A stretch of 60,556 nt of DNA from Pelethousia sp034933245 (GTDB taxonomy: Bacteria; Bacillota; Clostridia; Christensenellales; CAG-138). The notes under the pieces were generated by a model. That model searched no databases. It was not told where the DNA came from and saw nothing but the letters and a program-made list of their open reading frames with translations. A program made the translations under genes and the position numbers. Shown piece by piece: positions 16,986 to 26,538 of this stretch; the stretch's first letter is position 1; each line of letters opens with the position of its first letter. Location of the stretch: assembly GCA_034933245.1 (NCBI GenBank), contig JAYFNX010000012.1, forward strand, positions 1-60,556, in the 5' to 3' direction.

Positions 16986-18668
16986 TTATCGCTTGAGGTT
17001 TACCAATTCCTCCAGCATGGTGTCCGTTGTGGTAATAATGCGGGAATTGGCCTGAAATCCCCGCTGGGTGATGATCATGTTTACGATCTCCTCGGAAAGG
17101 TCCACATTGCTCATCTCCAGGTTGGAAGGAGAGAGCTGGCCCGCGCTTCCGGTGCCGGGCATGTTGAAGGCGGGCGTGCCGGAGTTGGCGGAAGCGGCAT
17201 ATAGATTATCGCCCATCTTTTCAAGGCCCGCAGGGTTGTTAAAGTTCGCCAGCGCGATATACCCCAGGACGACTTTGTCGCCAGCCACCATCTTGATGGT
17301 CTGTCCGTCTACGGTAATCTGCTGATCCTGTTTGAGCTGGGCCACGATAGCGCCCTTGGAATCGATAGCTAAGTCCGAATACATGTCGAAATCGATCTTC
17401 ATGGTCTGCAGAGCGCCTTCAAGCACCGCGCCGGGGCTGGAATACTCCACGCCCCACTCGGAGTCCACATCCAAAGAAAAGTAGCTGTCCGCCAGCCTTT
17501 GGCTGAGCACGGAATTGTTGGCGAGTACCTCGCTGTTGGCGATGGAAAGCGAGAAGTTGCCAAACTCCGTGGTGGTAATTTTAAAGTTGCCCTGCAAGCC
17601 GCCCCCCGATGCCGCCGTCGTGCTCATAATCACCTTGTCAACCACCGTGCCGTCGTTATCCACCATTTCCCAGGTGCCGTTCTGCACAAGAGATATGTCG
17701 GGCATATCGCTGGTTTTCAGGGCGTCCGCAATGGCCTTGGTGTCTATGGCGTCCGTGGTGTTGCTGTTGGTTACATCCAGGGAAAAACTGCCGAAGTTTA
17801 GCGTGGCGGAATCGCCGGCGTCAATGGAGGCAATGCTGGCGGTGCCAAGGTTCAAAGAACCCACCATGAGGTGAATGTCGGTGCCGTCCTGTACGAAGGA
17901 CATCTTGAGAGAGCCTTCCTTGGCCGTGTTCGGGTTGGCCTGGGCAGCAGCCTCCACGGCGGCCTGCAGGTTCGTATTGGACCAGCCTGAACTGGTTACC
18001 GCCACGTCCCCATTGCCCTTGGGCATAAAGTTGGAAGCATTCATGGTGGCGGTCCATGGGGCCTTGGCATCCTCCGTAAAGCGGAAGTGATACGTTTTGC
18101 CTATGGTGTTTTCCAGATCCGCCGTTACGTTTCCGCTCTGAATCACGCCGCCCGAAGGCGCGGTAATCCCGCCGATCTGGTTTTTCATGGTGTCAGAAAG
18201 CACATTGTTGAGGCTGTACTGCATCACAGCGCTCGTGCTTGGCAGCACGGTCTGCACATAGTAACCGTCCGCCGTTACCAAATTGCCCGCCTGGTCGGTA
18301 TAGAAATTGCCGGCCCGGGTGTACATATTGCCCGTGGGAGTCTGCACCACAAAGTACCCGTCTCCCGAAATCGCCACATCCATGCCGTTGCCCGTATATT
18401 GGGCGGAACCGGGGGTATGGACCACGGATATGCTGTTTACCGCCGCGCCCAGGCCGATCTGCTTGGGATTAACGCCGCCGGTGGTTCCCGCGCCCGCGCC
18501 GCTGGCCGCGGCGGCTGCGCTGATGGTCTCGCTGTATAGATCTTTAAAAGTTACGGTGCTTTTCTTGTAACCAACGGTGTTCACGTTGGCGATGTTGTTG
18601 CCGATAACATCCATGCGCGTCTGGTGGCTGCGAAGCCCCGTCACGCCGGAAAACAAAGAACGCATCAT
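16986..18668 (-). CDS. flgE: FlgE hook protein
   Basis: A 560-residue hook subunit. The N-terminal rod-type motif SLFSGVTGLRSHQTRMDVIG and NNIANVNTVGYK, and the C-terminal MSNVDLSEEIVNMIITQRGFQAN motif, are typical of the FlgE/F/G family. About 200 residues between 190 and 400 form an enlarged surface domain rich in Ala, Thr and Ser. Two adjacent ATGs are available; GGAGG lies 10 bases before the first. flgD precedes it. Confidence 0.94.
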   Translation of the reverse strand: MMRSLFSGVTGLRSHQTRMDVIGNNIANVNTVGYKKSTVTFKDLYSETISAAAAASGAGAGTTGGVNPKQIGLGAAVNSISVVHTPGSAQYTGNGMDVAISGDGYFVVQTPTGNMYTRAGNFYTDQAGNLVTADGYYVQTVLPSTSAVMQYSLNNVLSDTMKNQIGGITAPSGGVIQSGNVTADLENTIGKTYHFRFTEDAKAPWTATMNASNFMPKGNGDVAVTSSGWSNTNLQAAVEAAAQANPNTAKEGSLKMSFVQDGTDIHLMVGSLNLGTASIASIDAGDSATLNFGSFSLDVTNSNTTDAIDTKAIADALKTSDMPDISLVQNGTWEMVDNDGTVVDKVIMSTTAASGGGLQGNFKITTTEFGNFSLSIANSEVLANNSVLSQRLADSYFSLDVDSEWGVEYSSPGAVLEGALQTMKIDFDMYSDLAIDSKGAIVAQLKQDQQITVDGQTIKMVAGDKVVLGYIALANFNNPAGLEKMGDNLYAASANSGTPAFNMPGTGSAGQLSPSNLEMSNVDLSEEIVNMIITQRGFQANSRIITTTDTMLEELVNLKR

Positions 18669-18716
18669 ATCGCGTTATTCCTCCGATCTTCTTGCAGCTT
18701 TCTATTTTGGCCGTCC

Positions 18717-19319
18717 TTATGCCTCGGTGGCTTCGCCGGTGGTCTGGCCGTCCGCCTGCCCGGCGGAAGCCGCGCTTTCCACCTGATCCGTCTCGTCCTC
18801 CGCGGGTGTATCTTCTGCGGGCGTGGTGTTGGTCACCACTTGGCCCAACAGAGTCACAAGAGAGGAAAGGCGCTGCTCAAGGGTTGTATTGTTCATGGTA
18901 GAGGTAACCTGATCCGGCGGCACAAGGAAGAGATTGCCGGTGGTATAATCCTGCACCTGCAAATAGTCCGTGCCGTTAAGTTTGACCATGGCTACCACCT
19001 GGCCATAAACATCCTGCTGGTAAAGGTTGCCTTCGCCATCTACCGCATAGTTGGAAGTAATCTCCTTCCCTAAATAGCTGTAAGCCATTTGGGTCTGCAT
19101 AGCGGAATTCATGTTCTGCATCTGCTCCAGCGCGGAGAATTGCGCCATCTGCGCGATAAATTCCGTGTCGCTGGTGGGAGAGAGGGGATCTTGGTTCGCC
19201 ATTTGGGCCGCCAGGATCTGGAGGAACGAATCTTTCCCCAGTTCGTTATCCACCTTCCGCGTTTGCTCCAGAGTACGGATGCCTGTTGTACTCGCGGAAT
19301 TGACAGTATCAATAGCCAT
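18717..19319 (-). CDS. flgD: FlgD hook-capping protein
   Basis: A 200-residue hook cap: the N-terminal FlgD motif GKDSFLQILAAQMANQDPL and FIAQMAQFSALEQMQNM is clear. The C-terminal half is shorter than in Gram-negative FlgD and ends in an acidic tail. FlgD sits on the growing hook and is replaced by FlgK. It lies between fliK and flgE. Confidence 0.93.
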   Translation of the reverse strand: MAIDTVNSASTTGIRTLEQTRKVDNELGKDSFLQILAAQMANQDPLSPTSDTEFIAQMAQFSALEQMQNMNSAMQTQMAYSYLGKEITSNYAVDGEGNLYQQDVYGQVVAMVKLNGTDYLQVQDYTTGNLFLVPPDQVTSTMNNTTLEQRLSSLVTLLGQVVTNTTPAEDTPAEDETDQVESAASAGQADGQTTGEATEA

Positions 19320-19351
19320 ATGCTTAAACCTTTCTGTAGTTTCCTAGGGAA

Positions 19352-20593
19352 TCAGGCGCTGTAAACCACGCCCGCCTCACCGATCTCCTCCGAAGGAGCA
19401 GTCGCAAGCGCCGCCTCATACAGGCCTGCCGTCTCCTCAAGGGGAGCTATATGGGTTCCCTTGCCCCAACCGCCGCTCTCTTGCCAGGCATGTCGTTGCT
19501 GGTTAAGGAAACCGCTTCCCGCGCTTTGGTCGTAAATGACATCCATCTGCACCACAGGGATATCCCGTGCCCGCAAGGCATCCTCCAACTGGGCGATTTG
19601 CCCCGTTACCAGATTCTGCACATTCTCGCTGCTGGTGCGAACCTGGGCCTTTAGGCCCTCCTCCGTCATGGAAAGATGAATTACCAACCCGCCCAAAGAT
19701 TCGGGTTTAAGCTGCACGAACAGCTCCTCTTTACCCGTGCTCACAGCGGTTTGCACCTGCTCAAACAGGCTGTCCGTCAAGGCTTGCCTCGCTGCCGGGG
19801 CAGGCAGATCCTCGCCGCCGGGGGCCGTAATATCCGCTACGGGATGCTGGGGTATTTCTGCCATCGGGCTCAACTCCAAAGCCGGCGTTTCCCGCCTGTT
19901 TTCAGGTGTCGCCAAAGGCAATTCGTTCGTATTACGCTCCTCGGGCTGCTGCTGCGTCGTCTGGGCCATCGTGGCCGCGGGCGCAGGGGCCTCCCGGGGA
20001 AGGATGTTTTCCTGTTCAGGTAAAACAGCAGCCTGGGCGATGGGCTTCTCCGTCTTGGGAAGCTCCCGTTCCCCCTCCTGGGAAACGGCCGCCGGTTGCC
20101 ATTGCGTTTCTGCCGTTTGGATGGGCAGTTGAATCGTTTGGACGGGGATGGCCTGCTGCTCTTGTGGGGCTTGCTGCTCCATCTCCATCTCTACAGGCGG
20201 TTCCGCCTGGGGTTCGCCTGCGCTCTGCATAAAAAGCGCGGCCAAAATGGCCATTTGGGCCTCATTCTCCGCCGGGACGTCCTCCCCCGGCTGTTTTTCT
20301 TCTGCCTGCATCAGGGGCAAAAGGGCGTCTATTCCCTCTCCTTCCCCCTGCAGGGCCGCAGCTTCGGGCATGGTTGCCAAAGCCAGCGCGTTGCCTGCTT
20401 CCATTCCAGCTTCCGGAATAGATATCGCTTCCCCGCCCTGTTTGGGTTCCTCGGGCGCCGTAGCCTTCCGCTCTGCCTTCTCCATGGTGGAACGGAAAGA
20501 CGAAAGGTCGCTTGCCGGAGTCGCCTGCTCCCCCTTGTCCGTCTGGGGGGCGGATTGCGCCGGGCGGGCGCTGAGCGGCTGTACCGTTTGCAT
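19352..20593 (-). CDS. fliK: FliK hook-length control protein
   Basis: A 413-residue protein with a Gln/Glu/Pro-rich, probably disordered N-terminal two thirds and a compact C-terminal Flg_hook domain (ELFVQLKPESLGGLVIHLSM, then AQVRTSSENVQNL and LRARDIPV). FliK is exported, measures the hook and triggers the FlhB specificity switch. Its place before flgD and flgE is standard. A larger FliK-like paralogue is encoded at 8420-10084. Confidence 0.9.
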   Translation of the reverse strand: MQTVQPLSARPAQSAPQTDKGEQATPASDLSSFRSTMEKAERKATAPEEPKQGGEAISIPEAGMEAGNALALATMPEAAALQGEGEGIDALLPLMQAEEKQPGEDVPAENEAQMAILAALFMQSAGEPQAEPPVEMEMEQQAPQEQQAIPVQTIQLPIQTAETQWQPAAVSQEGERELPKTEKPIAQAAVLPEQENILPREAPAPAATMAQTTQQQPEERNTNELPLATPENRRETPALELSPMAEIPQHPVADITAPGGEDLPAPAARQALTDSLFEQVQTAVSTGKEELFVQLKPESLGGLVIHLSMTEEGLKAQVRTSSENVQNLVTGQIAQLEDALRARDIPVVQMDVIYDQSAGSGFLNQQRHAWQESGGWGKGTHIAPLEETAGLYEAALATAPSEEIGEAGVVYSA

Positions 20594-20674
20594 TGTTAAA
20601 ATTAGCCTCTCCTCCTTTTGCTTCTAAGATGGAATTTACCGGGCCTCCCTGCCCGCCAAACGGCATAGCCGCCG

Positions 20675-21286
20675 TTATTGGCTCAATAAAATCATTTTCT
20701 CGGTGATGGTCTTAGCCCCCGCGGTCGTCATTTTTTCCAAAATGGCGGCAGCCTTTTTAGGAATCATGGCATTAAGAAGCTTGGCGGTATCCTCCACGGG
20801 CCAGAGAGTTTCCAACATGGCCGCCGCGCTTTTTGCATCCATGGCCGCCACGGTTTGCACCACTTTGTCGTACTCTGCTACCCCGTTATCAAAAGCGGTA
20901 ATGCGGGTGTTTAAGTCCTTTTCCTTTGTTTCAAGTTCCGCCTTAAAGGTCTCCAACCGTTCCTGTTCCCGCTGCTGTTTTTTGTCCGTTTGCTCCTGCT
21001 TGGCCGCTGTTTCATCCAAAGCGGCCTCCCGCTGAGACAAATCGACCTCCCTTTGATCCAGTTCCGCCAAACGGGTCCGATATTGCTCGTCCTGGTTGAT
21101 GAAAAAAGAAACGATGCCGGTACGCAGGCTTAAATAATCAAACAGATAGCACACCGTCACCCCTGCCAGCAGGCCAACCACCAACAAAACCAGAATCAAG
21201 GTTAGAATGATCTTGCCGGAGGTTTTCTTTTTCGGTGCCGCAGCCAGCGCAAGGGAGGCGTTTGCTGCTTTTCTGCTTTTCTCCAA
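20675..21286 (-). CDS. MotE/YlxF-like protein (MgtE N-like domain)
   Basis: A 203-residue membrane-anchored protein: a Lys/Ala-rich start, one transmembrane helix (about 24-47), a long coiled coil (70-130) and a C-terminal MgtE_N/FliG-like helical domain (AAMDAKSAAAMLETL, then PKKAAAILEKM). Related proteins act beside the motor in Gram-positive and alpha-proteobacterial species. The start is TTG; no other start leaves the membrane segment intact. fliJ is directly upstream. Confidence 0.85.
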   Translation of the reverse strand: MEKSRKAANASLALAAAPKKKTSGKIILTLILVLLVVGLLAGVTVCYLFDYLSLRTGIVSFFINQDEQYRTRLAELDQREVDLSQREAALDETAAKQEQTDKKQQREQERLETFKAELETKEKDLNTRITAFDNGVAEYDKVVQTVAAMDAKSAAAMLETLWPVEDTAKLLNAMIPKKAAAILEKMTTAGAKTITEKMILLSQ

Positions 21287-21289
21287 GCT

Positions 21290-21736
21290 TTACACCGCCC
21301 TTTCGATTATGGTGAAGGCCATATGGGTATCCAGTTCCTTAGCCTCCTCGGCGGCAACTTCCTTGCAGTATGCCTGATATTGCTCCTGCCGCATTTCTTC
21401 CAGCACGCGCAGTTCGTTGTTCACGCGCAAAAGCGCCTCGGTGAGCGTACGTTTGCGGTCCAATAGCGCCTCCATCTCCCGCGTAGCGTCTTTGCGCCGA
21501 TCCTGTAAAAATTCGAAATAGCCTTGGTAGGAAGCCAGTTCTCCGGCAGCCACGCCATGCTTGCAGGCACTCTCGAATACGCTTCGCTCGGAGTTAAATT
21601 TTTCATCCAGCGCATGCAAAGCGGCCGCTGCCATATCTATTTCTTTATCGACATTTTTCATATTCAGCTTTAGGCGCTCGTCTTCCTTTTCTTTGAGCTC
21701 CTGGTACTTTTCGTTTGTAAAAACAAATTTCTTCAT
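21290..21736 (-). CDS. fliJ: FliJ export chaperone/ATPase coupling protein
   Basis: A 148-residue antiparallel coiled-coil protein, heavily charged, with no membrane segment (KKFVFTNEKYQELKEKEDER at the start). FliJ sits in the FliI hexamer pore and couples ATP hydrolysis to the FlhA gate. The position right after fliI, 40 bases apart, is the strongest support. Confidence 0.88.
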   Translation of the reverse strand: MKKFVFTNEKYQELKEKEDERLKLNMKNVDKEIDMAAAALHALDEKFNSERSVFESACKHGVAAGELASYQGYFEFLQDRRKDATREMEALLDRKRTLTEALLRVNNELRVLEEMRQEQYQAYCKEVAAEEAKELDTHMAFTIIERAV

Positions 21737-21776
21737 GCGTACCTCTTATCGCCGTTTTGCCGTCGCTCTGCGCGGA

Positions 21777-23111
21777 TCACCCTAAAAGCTTACGCATCCG
21801 TTCCAGCGCAATCTCCATGCCGCCCGCCTCGTCCATCCGCTGGATAAGAAAATCCGCAATGGGTTGGCGCAGGCGTACGGCTTGGTCTATCGTGGGGTTT
21901 GAACCGGGTTTATAGGCGCCAATGCTGATTAAATCCTGCGCATCCCGGTAAGTGGCCATATGGTTGCGTATTTTATCAGCCATCTCTGCATGCTCCGGGG
22001 ATACGATCTCCCGCATTAAGCGGCTGACGCTCTGCAGCACATCAATGGGAGGATAGTGGTTGCTGTTGGCAAGCTTGCGGCTAAGCACCATATGCCCGTC
22101 CAAAATACCCCGTACCGTATCCGAAATAGGCTCGTTCATATCATCGCCCTCCACCAAAACCGTATAGATGGCGGTGATGGAGCCCTTATCGCTGGTGCCG
22201 CTCCGCTCCAGCAGCCGGGGCAGCATGGCATATACGGAGGGAGTGAAGCCCCGCGCCACCGGGGGTTCGCCGATGGCCATGCCAATTTCCCGCTGGGCCA
22301 TGGCAAAACGCGTAAGGCTATCCATGAGCAACAGCACTTTTTTGCCTTTATCCCGAAAGTATTCCGCAATGGAGGTGCCCACCATGGCGGATTTAAGCCG
22401 AAGCAGGGCGGGCTGATCCGATGTTGCCACCACCAGCACGGATTTTTTCAGCCCTTCCTCCTTTAAATCCTTCTCGACAAAATCCTTTACCTCGCGCCCG
22501 CGCTCTCCCACCAGGACGATCACGTTGATATCCGCCTTGGCATTGCGGGCTATCATGCCCAGAAGGGTGCTTTTGCCTACCCCCGAACCCGCAAAAATAC
22601 CCATACGCTGCCCTATGCCAATCGTAAGCAGCCCGTCGATGGCCCGCACGCCCATGGGTAGCACATCGTGTATGCGGGCCCGTCTGAGGGGGCCGGGGGG
22701 ATCATTATCCAAGGGATAGAATGTTTCCGGCGCAAGCGCGTCCCCGCCATCTATGGGGGTGCCCAGGGCGCCTAAAATGCGGCCCTGCAGCCCTTCGCAT
22801 ACGCCCACCTGCAGGCAGGTTCCTGTGGATATGATTCGATCGCCGGGGCTTAGCCCTGTAAGGGGGCCCAATGGCATAAGGAGCACCTTGTTTTCCTTAA
22901 AGCCCTCCACCTCGGCCAGTACATAGCCGTTTCCGCGGGTTTGGTAAATCCGGCACAAATCCCCAATGCTGGAAGCCGGTCCTTCCGCCTCTACCGTCAT
23001 GCCTATGATCCGGGCGGCGGCGCCGCTGTATTCCAGGCTGTCCGTTTCCGCCAGGCGGCGGTTTAGCGCCTGGAAATAGGTTTTTATGCGGTTTTGTTCG
23101 TGCTCCGTCAT
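21777..23111 (-). CDS. fliI: FliI flagellar export ATPase
   Basis: A 444-residue F1-beta-like ATPase. Walker A is GSGVGKST (175-182), the catalytic glutamate follows in VGERGREVKDFVEKDL, Walker B is KKVLLLMDSLTRFA, and PSVYAMLPRLLERSG is the flagellar/type III signature. It energises substrate unfolding at the export gate. Its ATG overlaps the fliH stop as ATGA (23108-23111). Confidence 0.96.
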   Translation of the reverse strand: MTEHEQNRIKTYFQALNRRLAETDSLEYSGAAARIIGMTVEAEGPASSIGDLCRIYQTRGNGYVLAEVEGFKENKVLLMPLGPLTGLSPGDRIISTGTCLQVGVCEGLQGRILGALGTPIDGGDALAPETFYPLDNDPPGPLRRARIHDVLPMGVRAIDGLLTIGIGQRMGIFAGSGVGKSTLLGMIARNAKADINVIVLVGERGREVKDFVEKDLKEEGLKKSVLVVATSDQPALLRLKSAMVGTSIAEYFRDKGKKVLLLMDSLTRFAMAQREIGMAIGEPPVARGFTPSVYAMLPRLLERSGTSDKGSITAIYTVLVEGDDMNEPISDTVRGILDGHMVLSRKLANSNHYPPIDVLQSVSRLMREIVSPEHAEMADKIRNHMATYRDAQDLISIGAYKPGSNPTIDQAVRLRQPIADFLIQRMDEAGGMEIALERMRKLLG

Positions 23112-23905
23112 GGGTTTACGCCCCTGTCATGCTGACCGCCCGCCGCACTGCGAATGCGGGCCAATTGGCTGGTCACGCCACCCCGGATGGATCCCCTATT
23201 GGTCGTAACCAGGCAGTCCAGCTCATCCAACTCCGGATCCTGCTGCACGGTTACGCCCCGTTCCGCCATTTCGGCAAGGAATCCCGGCTCCGCCTCGCTT
23301 CCGGCCAGCTCCGCAAAGCGGGACGGATGAAGATGCAACACCGCCGCTTGGCCTGCGGCAGCTTGGCTTAACACGTTATGCACAATGGATAAAAAAGCCT
23401 GATTCTTCTCCGCAAGCTCATATTTGAGAATGCCTTCGGCTATGCGGATGGCCGTATCCAGAAGGTAAGGCTCCAAGGCGGTATATAAGGCGTCCCGGCT
23501 GTTTTTAAGAGCCTTCGCAGCATCCAAAACGGACGTGCGCAGCCGGCTCATCTCCCTTTCCTGTTCGGTGCGGGCCCGGGCCTGCTCCTGTTCTTTTGTT
23601 TGCCGAGCAATATCTGCTGCGTCCTTTCGGGCTTCTTCTAAGATTTGCCGCGCTTCTTCGGCCGCCTTGCGGCGCATCTCCTCGCAAAGGGCCTCCGCCT
23701 GCGCCAGCTTGTCCTCCGGCTTGGCCCCCTTCTTACCCTCGCACGGGGCTGGTGTTTCCCCCGCCTTTTCCGAATCCGCGGCGCCCTCTTGCGCCGCCGG
23801 TTCATCCTGCGGCTCTTCACCTTGGCGCGTAGGCCCGTCCACCAAGCACATCATCTCTTCAAAAGTAGGCAGGAGAACCTTGCCCGCATCAGGTGATGAG
23901 TTCAT
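23108..23905 (-). CDS. fliH: FliH export ATPase regulator
   Basis: A 265-residue FliH: an acidic, low-complexity N-terminal 80 residues, a long coiled coil rich in Ala, Glu and Arg (EEMRRKAAEEARQILEEARK) and a C-terminal V-ATPase E-subunit-like domain. It anchors and inhibits FliI. I choose the ATG at 23905, which has GGGGAGG 8 bases before it and overlaps the fliG end by 17 bases; a longer open frame upstream has no such support. Confidence 0.9.
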   Translation of the reverse strand: MNSSPDAGKVLLPTFEEMMCLVDGPTRQGEEPQDEPAAQEGAADSEKAGETPAPCEGKKGAKPEDKLAQAEALCEEMRRKAAEEARQILEEARKDAADIARQTKEQEQARARTEQEREMSRLRTSVLDAAKALKNSRDALYTALEPYLLDTAIRIAEGILKYELAEKNQAFLSIVHNVLSQAAAGQAAVLHLHPSRFAELAGSEAEPGFLAEMAERGVTVQQDPELDELDCLVTTNRGSIRGGVTSQLARIRSAAGGQHDRGVNP

Positions 23906-24891
23906 CCTCTCGGCCTCCCCGCGCCACGTCGATAATCCCGGCGTCCTCAAGCCGCCGCACCACGTTTACGATCTTCTGCTGGGCCGCCTCCACATCCCGC
24001 ACCCGTACGGGGCCCATAAACTTCATATTCTCCGCGATGGTCTCCTGGAGACGTTTGGAAATGTTCTTGAATATCTTGATGTTTATCTGCTCCGAAGCGT
24101 TCTTGAGGGCAATGGTTAGCACATCGTTGTCCACTTCCTTGAGCACCTTTTGGAGGGCGACATCCGTGAGCTTGATCAAATCCTCGAAAACGAAGAGCTT
24201 GTTGTGAATTTCTTCCGCCAAATCTGGGTCGTCCTGCTCAATGGAGCTGAGGATGAAGGTTTCGGTACCCCTGTCTACGGAATTTAAGATTTCCACGATG
24301 GTATCAATGCCTCCCACGGCCACATTGGCCGTGTAGCCCACGCTGCCGAACTTGCGCTCTAGCACCCGTTCCGCCTCCCGGATATAATCCGGCGAAACAA
24401 TTCCCATCCGGGCGATACGCTTGATGACCTGGGCCTGGAGCTCCCGCGGCAGGGAACCAAGGATCAGGGCAGCTCGATTCGTATCCAGATAAGAGAGGAC
24501 CAAGGCAATGGTTTGAGGATGCTCGTTCTGAATGAAGTTGAATACCTGCGCGCTGTCCGCCCTGCGCACAAAATCAAAGGGACGCACCTGCAGGGAGGAA
24601 GTCAGCCTGCTCGGCTCCCACGGCGGCCACCAGCACATCCCTGGCGTAATCCATGCCGCCCTCGGTCACATATTTTTGTGCAAGGGCTATATCATGGAAT
24701 TCCTCCAGAACGCGGTCGCTCAGTTCGCTGTCCACCCGGTCCAGATTGGTGATGGAAAGGGTCAGCTGCTCAATTTCTTCTTGGGAGAGATATTTATATA
24801 TTTGGGAGGAATATTCCTTGCCCAGCAAAACCATCAAAATGGCTGCCTTGTGCCGGGGCAGCAGGTCGCTCGTATAGGACATACCCTTCAT
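23889..24891 (-). pseudogene. fliG: fliG motor switch gene, interrupted by a frameshift
   Basis: Two frames together encode almost all of FliG. Residues 1-92 (HKAAILMVLLGKEYSSQIYK to VLVAAVGAEQ) lie in one frame, which ends at a TGA at 24574. The rest starts in another frame at RLTSSLQVRPFDFV near 24608 and runs through EHPQTIALVLSYLD, the torque domain and MGPVRVRDVEAAQ to 23889. The parts sum to about 331 residues against about 338 in Bacillus FliG. The missing six or so residues (about 20 bases) lie just before RLTSS. No Shine-Dalgarno serves the second part. The ATG is at 24891 or 24882. FliG is essential for rotation and assembly, so an assembly or strain-specific error must be considered. 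Confidence 0.85.
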
Positions 24892-24903
24892 CGGCTCCTT
24901 CCC

Positions 24904-26523
24904 TTATCGGTATTCATCCGTTAGCCAGTTGCGCAGCAACTGGGCTACCACATCCGGCTTTTCGCTGGCCATCTTCTGGATATCCTTCAGACGGGATAAG
25001 GAAGCCGAATCGTCCGGCTCGCCTATCCGTTCGCGCAAGGTGGCCTCTTCCAGCGCCTGCCGGACTTCCGCCTCCCTGGCCTCCTCAATGCGGGCCAACT
25101 CGGCTTCATAGCCCAGCCGCCGCCTGCGCGAACTTACGGCCAGAATAATCAGGGCGACCAGAAGCGCCAGCGTCACCACGCCGGCCGCCACAGCGAAGGC
25201 TTGCCGTTTCACCGCGCCGTCCGCATCGGCAAGGGCCGCATCCGCCGCTGCCTGCTCATCCAGCATTTTTTGGTAATCCTCGTTTACCTTAAAGGAGGTG
25301 CGCAGGATAGAAATATACTTGGCGTCCACCCCCAAGCCGTTGGCCACCAGGGAGCGAACGTTTTCCAGCTCTTCATCCAAGCCCTCATCCGCATCGATCA
25401 TAATGGATACGCTCAGCCCCGTCACCTTACCCTGGGCCTCTTCGATCTGCTGGCGGACCTCGTTCACTTCCGCGTTGAGCTGCTGGGAATAGGAATAGAC
25501 AGGCGCCGTATCCCCCTCCACCGTTTCAGGATAAAACGGGGCCGCACCGTTGGCATCAAACCCGGCCACGCCTTCCGCCATTTCCGTTACACCGGCCCGT
25601 TCCGCCGCCTGCTGAAGGCTGACGATAATGCCCATATTGTCCGCATCCCCTGGCGGCGAGTAGGTGACGGTCTGGATGCTCTTTTTATCAAAATCCAAAT
25701 CAACGCTGGCGGAAACCACCACGTTCCCCGTGCCAAACACGGGGTTCAGAAAGTTATATACCTGATCCTGAATGAGTTGTTGGTGCTGCTGTTTAAGGGC
25801 GATCTGATCCGCCACGTATACCCCGCCGACGCCCTCCGCATTCGGCTGCTCATAAACGTGCAGGTTCGTATCGGTAATGGTCACGTTCTCAGGCTGCAGG
25901 CCGGCTACCGCCGTTACCACCAGGGAACGGACGGCCTCGGCCTCCGTATCGGTCAGCGTGACACCCGGTTCCAGCGAGAGCACCACGCTGGCCTGGGCGT
26001 TCTGGTTGTTCTCCGAAAGGGCAAACTGGCTGGTTTGCGGCAAGGTGACCATGACGCCGGCATCCTGCACCTTTTCCATCTGACGGATCAGATAGGCAAG
26101 GCGCTGTTCCGTTGCAAAGCGGTCATATACCCGCTTATCCTGGTCCGTAACCCCCATGCCGGAAGCGTTCTCCGTGTAGAATTTATACAGATCCGCATCC
26201 GAAGCGGGATACCCTTCGCTTTGGAGCTGCAGCATCACCTGCGAGCGGGTCCCGCGGGGTACCCGAATCGTCACGCTGCTGATGCCTTCCACCGTGTAAG
26301 GGATGCCTAAATCCCCCAAAATGGCCGTGGCATTCGCCGCTTCCTTGGAGGTTAAGCCCATTTGCAATACCTCGTACTCCACACGGCCAGCCGTGGCTAA
26401 AAGGTATATGATAAGCACCAACAAAAGGCCCAGCACAGCCGCAATCGCAATTCTGAGGGCCCTATTCAGGCTGTTCCAGAAGCTTATTGCCCGCTGTGCA
26501 AGCGTTGGCTTTTTTTCTTCCAT
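24904..26523 (-). CDS. fliF: FliF MS-ring protein
   Basis: A 539-residue MS-ring subunit with transmembrane helices near residues 23-46 (RIAIAAVLGLLLVLIIYLLA) and near 450 (AVAAGVVTLALLVALIILAV), a YscJ-like periplasmic domain (DLGIPYTVEGISSVTIRVPR), a large ring-building domain and a cytoplasmic tail that binds FliG (LRERIGEPD...LLRNWLTDEYR). It begins the basal body. A sigma-A-like promoter lies at 26703-26731, with a leader of about 170 bases. Confidence 0.95.
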   Translation of the reverse strand: MEEKKPTLAQRAISFWNSLNRALRIAIAAVLGLLLVLIIYLLATAGRVEYEVLQMGLTSKEAANATAILGDLGIPYTVEGISSVTIRVPRGTRSQVMLQLQSEGYPASDADLYKFYTENASGMGVTDQDKRVYDRFATEQRLAYLIRQMEKVQDAGVMVTLPQTSQFALSENNQNAQASVVLSLEPGVTLTDTEAEAVRSLVVTAVAGLQPENVTITDTNLHVYEQPNAEGVGGVYVADQIALKQQHQQLIQDQVYNFLNPVFGTGNVVVSASVDLDFDKKSIQTVTYSPPGDADNMGIIVSLQQAAERAGVTEMAEGVAGFDANGAAPFYPETVEGDTAPVYSYSQQLNAEVNEVRQQIEEAQGKVTGLSVSIMIDADEGLDEELENVRSLVANGLGVDAKYISILRTSFKVNEDYQKMLDEQAAADAALADADGAVKRQAFAVAAGVVTLALLVALIILAVSSRRRRLGYEAELARIEEAREAEVRQALEEATLRERIGEPDDSASLSRLKDIQKMASEKPDVVAQLLRNWLTDEYR

Positions 26524-26538
26524 CGTATCCGTACTCCT

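Noticed and set aside
24574..24638. Programmed ribosomal frameshift in fliG
   Set aside because: No slippery heptamer or stimulatory structure is evident, and about six family residues are missing, which a programmed shift would not explain.
25201..26310. Open frame of 369 codons on the plus strand opposite fliF
   Set aside because: It lies wholly inside the well-supported fliF gene, lacks a ribosome binding site, and its protein is rich in His, Arg and Gly as expected for an antisense shadow.
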